48,407 nt of DNA. It comes from JBLHKW01 sp047618565 (lineage in GTDB: Bacteria; Planctomycetota; UBA1135; GCA-002686595). Where the stretch lies: assembly GCA_047618565.1 (NCBI GenBank), contig JBLHKW010000013.1, positions 1 to 48,407 of the forward strand, in the 5' to 3' direction. This document shows positions 7,667-15,215 of this stretch, in pieces (position 1 is the first letter of the stretch; each line of letters begins with the position of its first letter). The translations under genes were made by a program, and so were the position numbers. The notes under the pieces are model-generated. The model worked only from the letters and a program-made list of their open reading frames with translations. It searched no databases and was not told the origin of the DNA.

Positions 7667-10600
7667 CTGCCGGCTTCGACGAGCAAGCCCTCGGCGGGGA
7701 CGTCGGCCTCGATCACGCTCTCGCCGAATAGTCGCCGTCCCAGGCCCAGGAAGTCCTCCAGGATCAGGTAGCACGCGGGAACGATCACCAGGGAGATGGC
7801 GGTCGAGAACAGCACCCCGTAGGCCAGTGAAACGGCCATGGGAACGAGAAACTGAGCCTGCACGCTCTTCTCGAGGATCAAGGGCGTCAGCCCCGCGAAC
7901 GTCGTCAGCGAGGTCAACAGAATCGGACGGAAGCGCTGCACGCCTGCCGTTCGCGCGGCCTGCGCCACGGACATGCCGTCCTCCCGACGCCGGTTGACAA
8001 AATCCACGAGCACCAGGCTGTCGTTCACGACGACACCCGCCAGGGCGATGATCCCGCACATGGAGAGCACCGAGAGTTCGATGCCCATCACCATGTGCCC
8101 GACCACCGCACCGATCAGACCGAACGGCACGGCCGTCATCACGATCGCCGGCTGAATATAGGAGCGGAACGGAATCGCCATGAGGGCGTAGATCGCGAGC
8201 ATCGCCAGCAAGAACAGCTTCTTCAGCGCGCCCATGGTCTCGGCCTCCTCGCGGTTCTCGCCCTCGAGGCTGAAGGCAACCCCCGGATGGCGATCGAGAA
8301 TGCCCGGCAACACCGAATCCGTGAGCGTCTTGACGATGTCGCCGGTGTCGGCGACAGCCTTGTCGGCACTGGCGGTCACGCGGATCATCCGGTGTCGATC
8401 AAAGCGCTCGATCGTCGCGTAGCCGCGCGTGAGCTCGGCGCGCGCGACGCTGGAGAACGGCACATCGGCCCCCATGGGCGTGCGGATGCGCATCGACTCC
8501 AGCCCGTGCAGGCTACGGCGGTCAGCGAAGGGATAGCGCACCATCACGCGCACGTCGTTGCGCCCGCGCTGGATGCGTTGGGCCTCCTCGCCGTAGAAGC
8601 CCTGTCGGACCTGGCGCGCGAGATCCGCCAGGGTCAGCCCCAGGGCTTCGGCACCGGGCAAGATGGAGAGCTTGATCTCCTGCTTGCCACCACGGAAGGA
8701 ATCGGACACGTCGAAGACGCCATTGAAGCCCACGAGCTCGGCCTTCAGCTCATCCGCAGCGGCCCGCAGCTCCTCGGTGTCCTCGCCCGCGAACTGTACA
8801 TTGATGGCATCGCCCGCCGACATGATGTCCGAGCTGAAGATCAACTCGACCGCACCCGGCAGAGGTCCGACAAGTTCGCGCCAGCGCTTGACGATGTCCG
8901 AGGAGCTCACCTCGCGCTCCTCCGCCGGGAGCAGCTCCATCATCACCTCACCGCGATGCGCCTGGGCGAACAGGTTGCCGCCGGCGACGCCGTTGTTCTT
9001 CTGCATCGCGCGGTAGGGCTGATCCCCCACTGTCGCCATGTAATTGGTGACCACACTCGGCTCGCCCGCGCCGACGTATTCCTCGTCGATCTCGCGCCGC
9101 AACCGCGCAGCCGCCTCCTCCAGGATGTCGACTGCCTCGGCCGTCACGGTCGCCGACGTGCCCAGGGGCATGGTGAGCTGCGCCGCCACGATGTCCCCCT
9201 CGATGGCATTGAAAAACGCGAAACGCACGAAGCCGCCGCCGATCAGACCGGCGACCAGCATCAGCGACGCGAAGCCGACGGCCAGGGTCAGGTAGCGCCA
9301 GCGCAGGCAGGCGTCGAGGACGGGCTGGTAGACGTTTGCCGCAAAGCCCTCCATCCCGCGCTCGCAGAGGCCCTGCAAGCGCGTCCACAGGCTGAACGGA
9401 AAGACCATCCCGAGCCGCCCGAGGCGCGCGCTCGTGTGCGCCAGGTGCGCGGGCAGGATCATCTTCGACTCGACCCAGGAGAAGAGCAGGGTCGGGATGA
9501 CGACGATCGGCATGACCTTGAAGAACTTGCCCATGACGCCCGGGAGTCCGAGCATTGGCGTGAACGCCACGACGGTGGTGAGCACGGCAAACGTGACCGG
9601 GACCGCGACGCGCTCGGCACCGCGCACGGCTCCCGCGAGCCCCTTGAGCCCACGTTTCTGCTCGGAAAAGATGCTCTCGCCCACCACGATCGCGTCGTCG
9701 ACGACGATCCCGAGCACGAGGATGAAGCCGAACAGGCTCAGCATGTTCACGGATGCGCCCAGGAACGGCATGACCCACAGGGCGCCCATGAACGAGATCG
9801 GGATCCCGAGCGTCACCCAGAACGCCAGGCGGAAGCGCAGAAAGAGCGCCAGCACCAGGAAGACCAGCCCCAGGCCCTGCAGACCATTCTTGATCAACAG
9901 GTCGAGCCTGCCGCGCAGGAAGACGGCCGCATCACCCCAGATCGTCAGCTCGATGCCCTCCGGCATGCGGTAGCGGGCCCGGTTCACGTAGTCGTGCACC
10001 TTACCCGCGACCGTCAGCGCGTTCTGGTCGCCCATGCGATAGACCTGCACCATGACCGCGGGGCGCTTGTTGAAGCGCATGCTCTGGTCCGTGTCCTCGA
10101 AGCCATCGACGACCAATGCCACATCGCGCAGCCGGATGCGCGTGCCATCTGGCGCGCTCATCACGACCAGCTCGCCGAATTCCTCTCCGCTGTAGGCCTG
10201 GCCCTGGGTGCGCAGCAGCACCTCGCCGCCACGCGTCTTCACGGAGCCGCCCGAGAGGTCCAGTGACGCGCCGCGCACGGCGTCGGCCACCGCCTGGAAC
10301 GAGAGACCGAAGCGCCGCAGCGCCTGCTCACTCACCTCGATCGAAATCTCGTACTCGCGCGCCCCCGAGAGGGTCACCTGACTGATGCCCTCGATCGCGT
10401 TGATCTCGTCGCGCACCCGCTCTCCGAGGCGCTTCAGGGTGAGCTCGTCCGCCGGCCCGGACACGGCCACGTTGATCACCTGAGAGCGCATGGTGAGCTC
10501 CTGGATGATCGGCTTCTCAGCTTCCTCCGGAAACGTCTCGATCGCATCGACGCGCGTCTTCACATCGTCGAGCACCCGGCGTGCGTCCGCACCCGGCAGG

Positions 10601-10887
10601 AGCTCGACCATGACTGTCCCGCTGCCCTCGGCGGCGGTGGACGTGACCTTCTTGATGCCCTCGATGCTGTGGATCTCCTCCTCGATACGCACGCAGATCG
10701 ACTGCTCGACGTCCTCCGGCGCAGCGCCCGGGTAGGGCACGCTGACCGTGATGAAATCGAGCGAGAACTCGGGGAACAGCTCGGTCTTGATGGTGGCCGC
10801 CGTCGAAGCACCACCCACCAGGATCACGACCATCAGAAGGTTGGCGGCAACGCTGTTACCGGCGAACCAGGCGACCATCTTCTTCAA
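7663..10887 (-). CDS. RND efflux transporter, inner-membrane permease
   Basis: The 1074-residue length and architecture fit an AcrB-type RND pump: TM1 at about 10-32, a large periplasmic loop, a TM2-TM6 block, a second periplasmic loop and a final TM block. The proton-relay Asp pair is in TM4 (LGIVVDDAIVV, about residue 395), and the conserved ATLFPEF-like start appears as TELFPEFSLDFITVSVPYPGAAPEDVE. It would export drugs or other amphiphiles using proton influx. I choose the TTG at 10887 because AGGGGG lies just upstream and overlaps the stop of the adaptor gene; the ATG at 10878 is an alternative. It is the last gene of the tetR-tolC-MFP-RND operon. Confidence 0.95.
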   Translation of the reverse strand: MKKMVAWFAGNSVAANLLMVVILVGGASTAATIKTELFPEFSLDFITVSVPYPGAAPEDVEQSICVRIEEEIHSIEGIKKVTSTAAEGSGTVMVELLPGADARRVLDDVKTRVDAIETFPEEAEKPIIQELTMRSQVINVAVSGPADELTLKRLGERVRDEINAIEGISQVTLSGAREYEISIEVSEQALRRFGLSFQAVADAVRGASLDLSGGSVKTRGGEVLLRTQGQAYSGEEFGELVVMSAPDGTRIRLRDVALVVDGFEDTDQSMRFNKRPAVMVQVYRMGDQNALTVAGKVHDYVNRARYRMPEGIELTIWGDAAVFLRGRLDLLIKNGLQGLGLVFLVLALFLRFRLAFWVTLGIPISFMGALWVMPFLGASVNMLSLFGFILVLGIVVDDAIVVGESIFSEQKRGLKGLAGAVRGAERVAVPVTFAVLTTVVAFTPMLGLPGVMGKFFKVMPIVVIPTLLFSWVESKMILPAHLAHTSARLGRLGMVFPFSLWTRLQGLCERGMEGFAANVYQPVLDACLRWRYLTLAVGFASLMLVAGLIGGGFVRFAFFNAIEGDIVAAQLTMPLGTSATVTAEAVDILEEAAARLRREIDEEYVGAGEPSVVTNYMATVGDQPYRAMQKNNGVAGGNLFAQAHRGEVMMELLPAEEREVSSSDIVKRWRELVGPLPGAVELIFSSDIMSAGDAINVQFAGEDTEELRAAADELKAELVGFNGVFDVSDSFRGGKQEIKLSILPGAEALGLTLADLARQVRQGFYGEEAQRIQRGRNDVRVMVRYPFADRRSLHGLESMRIRTPMGADVPFSSVARAELTRGYATIERFDRHRMIRVTASADKAVADTGDIVKTLTDSVLPGILDRHPGVAFSLEGENREEAETMGALKKLFLLAMLAIYALMAIPFRSYIQPAIVMTAVPFGLIGAVVGHMVMGIELSVLSMCGIIALAGVVVNDSLVLVDFVNRRREDGMSVAQAARTAGVQRFRPILLTSLTTFAGLTPLILEKSVQAQFLVPMAVSLAYGVLFSTAISLVIVPACYLILEDFLGLGRRLFGESVIEADVPAEGLLVEAGS

Positions 10888-10897
10888 GCTATGCCCC

Positions 10898-12085
10898 CTA
10901 CCTGGTTCCGTTGGCTTCGGGCTGCGAAGCGGGAAGGCGCAACAGCGTTCCGTCCGTTACCGTCTCCAGTGGTGACACGATCACCCGATCCCCATCCTGC
11001 AGGCCCTGGCCGATCACGAGTCCATCGCGATCCGCACGCAGCACCTGCACCTGTCGCATCCGCAACCGGTCCTCGTCATCCATTATGAAGACGCGTCCCG
11101 TTCCGCGCAGCGCCTCGCGCGGCAAGACAAAGACGTCGTCCACCCTGCGCCCGGTGACATGCGCCTGCACGAACATTCCCACGGCCAGGGGCGGTCGATC
11201 GAGATCGTCCCCACGCCCGTAGGGGTCGTCGACGCGCGCGACCGCGATGACCATGCGCGTGGCCGGGTCGATCTCTCCCTCGGTACGCACGATCTGTGCG
11301 CGCCAGGAGTGACGCTGGCCGCCGAACTCCGTGCTCAGCACGACCTGCGGCTGATCGACGGCGGCGCCTTCACCACGGTAGATGAGCGGCAGATCGAGGA
11401 ACGCCAGTTCGGCGTCCGGAAGCGGCAGCCGCACCTCGGCGTAGTCGACCGCGTAGATGTGTGCGAGCGTCTTCCCGCGCGAAACAAACTGGCCCAGGTC
11501 CACGCTCTTCGCGCTCACCCGTCCGACGAACGGCGCACGCACCTGTGTTCGCGCCAGGTCGCGCTCGGCACGCTCGAGTCCCGCGCGAGCCGCCGCCAGG
11601 GTCGCGCGGGCCTCCGCAACCTGGGGCAGGTGCAAGGCGAGCGGCGTACCGTCTCCCTCGCCCAGCGCATCCCATTCTTCGCGCGCCAGGGCCGCATCGG
11701 CCTGCTCCTCGAACAGACGCCGCTCGGCCGCCGCCAGGGACTGCTCAGCCTGCGCCCGCGCCAGCTGGTAGTCCTCACGATCGATCTCGAGCAGCAGGTC
11801 GCCGGCCTCGAAGAAGCCACCGTTGACCAGGGACGGCGAGACCTGGATCACGCGCCCCTCCACCTCGGCCACGAGCTCACTCGCGGTGCGTGCCTGGACG
11901 GTGCCGTGCGCCATGACGTGGTACGTGTGGGTCGACGCCAGCGCCTCGGTCACGCTCACGAGCGGAAGCACGGGTTCGATCACGACCTTCTCGGGCTCCG
12001 GTCGCATGCTGATCAGCTGTCGGGCACCGAGGCCTCCCAGGATCAGGACGAGTATGGGTGCCAGGATCTTTGCCAGGGTCTTCAT
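10898..12085 (-). CDS. RND efflux periplasmic adaptor (membrane fusion protein)
   Basis: An N-terminal membrane anchor (ILAPILVLILGGLGARQLI) is followed by the two halves of a biotinyl-lipoyl-like domain (GTVQARTASELVAEVEGRV near 60 and RAPFVGRVSAKSVDLGQFVSRG near 190), split by an Ala/Glu-rich alpha-helical hairpin (QLARAQAEQSLAAAERR), then beta-barrel and membrane-proximal domains (RPPLAVGMFVQAHVTGR). This is the HlyD/AcrA plan, bridging the inner-membrane pump and the TolC-like channel. The ATG at 12085 is 6 nt after the tolC-like stop and 10 nt separate its stop from the RND start, giving a compact operon. Confidence 0.94.
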   Translation of the reverse strand: MKTLAKILAPILVLILGGLGARQLISMRPEPEKVVIEPVLPLVSVTEALASTHTYHVMAHGTVQARTASELVAEVEGRVIQVSPSLVNGGFFEAGDLLLEIDREDYQLARAQAEQSLAAAERRLFEEQADAALAREEWDALGEGDGTPLALHLPQVAEARATLAAARAGLERAERDLARTQVRAPFVGRVSAKSVDLGQFVSRGKTLAHIYAVDYAEVRLPLPDAELAFLDLPLIYRGEGAAVDQPQVVLSTEFGGQRHSWRAQIVRTEGEIDPATRMVIAVARVDDPYGRGDDLDRPPLAVGMFVQAHVTGRRVDDVFVLPREALRGTGRVFIMDDEDRLRMRQVQVLRADRDGLVIGQGLQDGDRVIVSPLETVTDGTLLRLPASQPEANGTR

Positions 12086-12091
12086 GGGCTG

Positions 12092-13582
12092 CTATTGCCG
12101 TTCCTCTGTTTCCGGCCCGTCGCCGGGTTGCACCGCGCTCGGCCGTGCCTTGTCGAAATCTCCGCCGAGGGCCAGGTGCAGGTCGACGCGGTTCTGTAAT
12201 CGCGCCCGTCGAACCTCGAGCAAACGACTGCGAGCGCCGAGGGCCAGGCGCTGCGCCGTGAGCACCGTGACCACGTCGACCAGCCCGCTCTGGTAGCGAT
12301 CCTGCGCCATGGATTGCGCGCTGACAGCCTGATCGCTCGCCGTTTGAAGGCGCGCCTCACGCTGCTCCAGCATCGACTCGGACACGAGCGCGCCCTCGAC
12401 CTCGGCGAAGGCCCGCAGCACGCTCTGGGCATAGCTGGCCAGGACGGTGCGCACCTCCGCGTCCGCCAGGTCGATGCCGGCCCGGATGCGCCCGCCTGCA
12501 TAGATCGGCTGCAGCAGCCCGGCCGCGATCGACCAGACGTCGAAGGTCGAGTCAAAGAGATCGTCGAGGTCGACGCTGCGGCGACCGAAGCTGCCCGTGA
12601 GGGTCAGTGACGGATAGAGCTCGGCGCGCGCTTCGGCCAGTCGGTAGTCCGTGGCCACGAGACGCAGGCTGGCCGCCTCGAGATCCGGTCGACGCAGGAG
12701 CAGCTCGGACGGCAGACCGGCAGGCACCGGCTCCGGCATGCTCGGCAGATCCGCCGCACCGGTCACGGCACCTTCCGGATAGCGACCGAGCAACAGCTCA
12801 AGCTGTCGGCGGGCCTGGGCGAATCCCTGACGGCGTGCCTCGATCAGCGCTTCCGATGAGGCCAGGTCCGATTCGAGCAGGCGCAGGTCGAGCGGATCCG
12901 CGCGCCCTGCGCGGTAGCGGCGACGGACGAGGTCCACGTTCGCTCGATAGCTGTCGGCTGTCTCCTGTGCGAGCTCCAGCTGCAGGTGCGCCTCGATCAA
13001 GCCGAGCCAGGCACTGGTCGTCCGTGCCGCCAGGGACAGGCGTGCGGCGCGCAGGTCGACTTCACTCGCACCGGCCTCGGCCAGGGCAGCCTTGCCGGCG
13101 GCCGCCAGACGTCCCCAGAGGTCGGCCTCCCAGGTAACATCCAGGGATACGCCCTGGGCCGTCGATTGAGTGGATAGCACCTGTCCCGCGGGTGCACCGG
13201 GGATCGGGAAACCCACGAAGTTCTGACGCTGGCGGTTGAAGCCGTAACCGGCCCCGACCGTGGGCATGCGCGCCGCGCCCGCGATGTCTGCGCGAGCGCG
13301 CGCCGCGTCGACACGCGCCGCCGCCGCCGCCAGATCGTGATTGTGCTCCAGGGCCTCCTCGACGAGCTCGTCCAGCTGCGAGTCGCCGAAGTCGCTCCAC
13401 CACAGGCGTGCTTCGAACGGCGCGCTCTCGGCCAGAGCTCCATCCAGCGCCCATTCCTCCGGCACGTCGACCACCTCCGCCAGGTCGCTACGCACAGGAT
13501 TGCTGCCGCAGCCCGGGATCCAGGCAAGGAGGAGTGCCGCTGCCCAGGCGACGCGCGGTTGGCGAACCGTGATGCTGCTCAC
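12092..13582 (-). CDS. TolC/NodT-family outer-membrane efflux lipoprotein
   Basis: From the GTG at 13582 the protein has 496 residues with a lipoprotein signal peptide (AWAAALLLAWIPGC). It then has two tandem outer-membrane efflux repeats: ALEHNHDLAAAAARVDAARA starts the first helical pair, GYGFNRQRQN a barrel strand; the second half repeats this with LRRPDLEAASLRLVATDYRLAEARAELYPSLTLTGSFG. Trimers form the channel through outer membrane and periplasm. The chosen start overlaps the tetR stop as GTGA (13579-13582), a translational-coupling signal, with AAGG upstream. Starts further upstream (to 13735) would be inside tetR and add a non-secretory leader, so they are rejected. Confidence 0.94.
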   Translation of the reverse strand: MSSITVRQPRVAWAAALLLAWIPGCGSNPVRSDLAEVVDVPEEWALDGALAESAPFEARLWWSDFGDSQLDELVEEALEHNHDLAAAAARVDAARARADIAGAARMPTVGAGYGFNRQRQNFVGFPIPGAPAGQVLSTQSTAQGVSLDVTWEADLWGRLAAAGKAALAEAGASEVDLRAARLSLAARTTSAWLGLIEAHLQLELAQETADSYRANVDLVRRRYRAGRADPLDLRLLESDLASSEALIEARRQGFAQARRQLELLLGRYPEGAVTGAADLPSMPEPVPAGLPSELLLRRPDLEAASLRLVATDYRLAEARAELYPSLTLTGSFGRRSVDLDDLFDSTFDVWSIAAGLLQPIYAGGRIRAGIDLADAEVRTVLASYAQSVLRAFAEVEGALVSESMLEQREARLQTASDQAVSAQSMAQDRYQSGLVDVVTVLTAQRLALGARSRLLEVRRARLQNRVDLHLALGGDFDKARPSAVQPGDGPETEERQ

Positions 13583-14235
13583 TCCATGACCTTCTGCTGA
13601 CACTCGACATCGGCGGACATGAAACCGGCAGAGACAAAGCGAACCATCTGGTCCAGCGCGTCCTGCACGTCGGTCGGATCGCACAACCCGTTCGAGATGA
13701 GCTGCACCTGATTTGGATTGAACATGGTGGAACACATGACCCCCAGCGCGAAGTGCAAGCGCCAGAACAAGCCCTTGGGCGCGAGATGCGGGAGCGCGCG
13801 CATGAAGACCGGACCGAACCTCGCCTCGACCTCGTTGAAGACCTCGTGCACCGACTCGTCCAGGGGCGTGCCCTCGAAACGGATGCGTCCCATCAACTTG
13901 CGCATGCGCTCGCCCTCGGCGTCGGGGCGCGTGCCCACAGCCAGAGCCGGACCAAAGAACGCCCGCAAGACGTCTTCGATGTTCGGCGTCTGGCCGCCGG
14001 ATCGGCCCTCGAGCTCGTCGAGCAGGCGCAGGCGCTCACGGTTGACGGGAGCCACCACGCGCTCGACCACCGCCTTGAACAGCCCCTCCTTCGACCCGAA
14101 GTGGTAGTTGACCGCGGCCAGGTTGGTGGAGGCTGCCCCCGTCAACGCCCGCAGGGACGTCTCCGCGAACCCCAGGCTGCCGAACAGGCGTTCGGCGGCC
14201 TCCAGGAGGCGTTGTTGGGTGTCTGAAGGGGCCAT
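13579..14235 (-). CDS. TetR/AcrR-family transcriptional regulator
   Basis: The N-terminus MAPSDTQQRLLEAAERLFGSLGFAETSLRALTGAASTNLAAVNYHFGSKEGLFKAVVERV is a textbook TetR helix-turn-helix domain, with the recognition helix ending in YHFGSKEGLF. The remaining 150 residues are a helical ligand-binding and dimerisation domain. As first gene of the efflux operon it most likely represses the operon and is released by a pump substrate. A set of dyads directly upstream (14260-14301) is a good candidate operator. Confidence 0.93.
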   Translation of the reverse strand: MAPSDTQQRLLEAAERLFGSLGFAETSLRALTGAASTNLAAVNYHFGSKEGLFKAVVERVVAPVNRERLRLLDELEGRSGGQTPNIEDVLRAFFGPALAVGTRPDAEGERMRKLMGRIRFEGTPLDESVHEVFNEVEARFGPVFMRALPHLAPKGLFWRLHFALGVMCSTMFNPNQVQLISNGLCDPTDVQDALDQMVRFVSAGFMSADVECQQKVME

Positions 14236-14259
14236 CGGGTCAGCTCAGGGCTCGTGTCG

Positions 14260-14301
14260 AACGATCGTTTGAATCATATGTTCGAATTTGGCCAATTTGA
14301 A
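14260..14301. promoter_or_regulatory. Dyad-rich AT-richer segment, candidate TetR-type operator
   Basis: Just upstream of the tetR start is a rare AT-rich patch with three palindromic cores: AACGATCGTT (14260-14269, perfect), CATATG inside TTGAATCATATGTTCGAA (14269-14286), and TTGGCCAA inside AATTTGGCCAATTT (14285-14298, one mismatch). Autorepressing TetR regulators usually bind such dyads over their own promoter. The position fits both the leftward efflux operon and the rightward HExxH membrane gene. The binding assignment is inferred. Confidence 0.45.
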
Positions 14302-14453
14302 GCCCGGAGGTCGGATTTCTTCCCCGCAGGGGCCCCTGACGGCCCCGTCGACAGCCTCGCCCGGCCCGTGGGTGGTACGATCGACGACCACCGGTCACCG
14401 AATCCGCCCTGCACGCTTCCCCTCCGCCCCCCCCAACCCGCAAGCCCGACGCC

Positions 14454-15146
14454 GTGAAAATCCCCTCCGTGATCGCCAACCCCATCCGCGACGTCTGGTC
14501 AGGCTTCACGCGCTGCCTCGATGCGGGCCCGAAGGCCGCACTGCTGGTCATCATCGGCCTGTGGGTCGGCTACTGGATGTACGTCCCGGTTCATGAACTG
14601 CTGCACGCCTACGGCTGCATGGCCACGGGTGGCGAGGTCACACGGCTGGAGATCGACGCGATCTACGGTGGCGGCGTGCTCGCGCATTTCATCCCGTGGG
14701 TCTACTCGGGGAGCGAGTACGCGGGCCAGTTGACGGGCTTCGACACGGGCGGTTCGGACCTGGTCTACCTGGCCACCGACATGGCCCCGTTCCTTTTGAC
14801 GATCTTTCCCGGAGTCTGGCTGCTGCTGCGCTACGGGCGCGCGGGCAAGGGCTTCCGTTTCGGGCTGGCCCTGCCGCTCGCGCTCGCGCCGTTCTTCTCA
14901 CTGCACGGCGACGCGTACGAGATCGGATCGATCCTCACCACGCAGATCAGTCCCTGGTCCGACCCCGACGTGCTCGCCGTGTTGCGCGGGGACGACCTGT
15001 TCCTGCAGGCGAGCCGCGTGGCCGAGTCGGACCTGGCCCCATGGGGAGGCTGGGCCCTCGCGAGCACCATCGGCACCATCTGGGCCTTTGCGACGTATGC
15101 CCTGGGCCGCGTGTTCGTGAGCCGCGACCCGAAGGCGAACAGGTAG
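14454..15146 (+). CDS. Polytopic membrane protein with HExxH motif, putative M50-like metalloprotease
   Basis: The 230-residue product has four or five hydrophobic segments (about 28-46, 100-123, 135-150, 200-220). The motif HELLH at residues 47-51 lies at the end of the first segment, followed by HAYGCMATGGEV, which resembles the HExxH-plus-glycine pattern of intramembrane site-2 proteases. A possible third ligand is the Asp of TDMAPFLL. Family assignment is by motif only; a non-peptidase zinc protein is possible. Start is GTG at 14454; no strong SD. It is divergent from tetR with 218 nt between them. Confidence 0.6.
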   Translation: MKIPSVIANPIRDVWSGFTRCLDAGPKAALLVIIGLWVGYWMYVPVHELLHAYGCMATGGEVTRLEIDAIYGGGVLAHFIPWVYSGSEYAGQLTGFDTGGSDLVYLATDMAPFLLTIFPGVWLLLRYGRAGKGFRFGLALPLALAPFFSLHGDAYEIGSILTTQISPWSDPDVLAVLRGDDLFLQASRVAESDLAPWGGWALASTIGTIWAFATYALGRVFVSRDPKANR

Positions 15147-15215
15147 CCTGCGCTACGAGTCCACGGACTCTCGCTGCTGCGCGCTGGCGACGCCCCCGTT
15201 CGCGACCGGATGTCT

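Noticed and set aside
8095..10266. 723-codon open frame on the plus strand inside the RND pump gene
   Set aside because: It is exactly antisense to a well-supported RND transporter. Its product is rich in His, Arg, Glu and Gln without domains, as expected for the antisense frame of GC-rich DNA.
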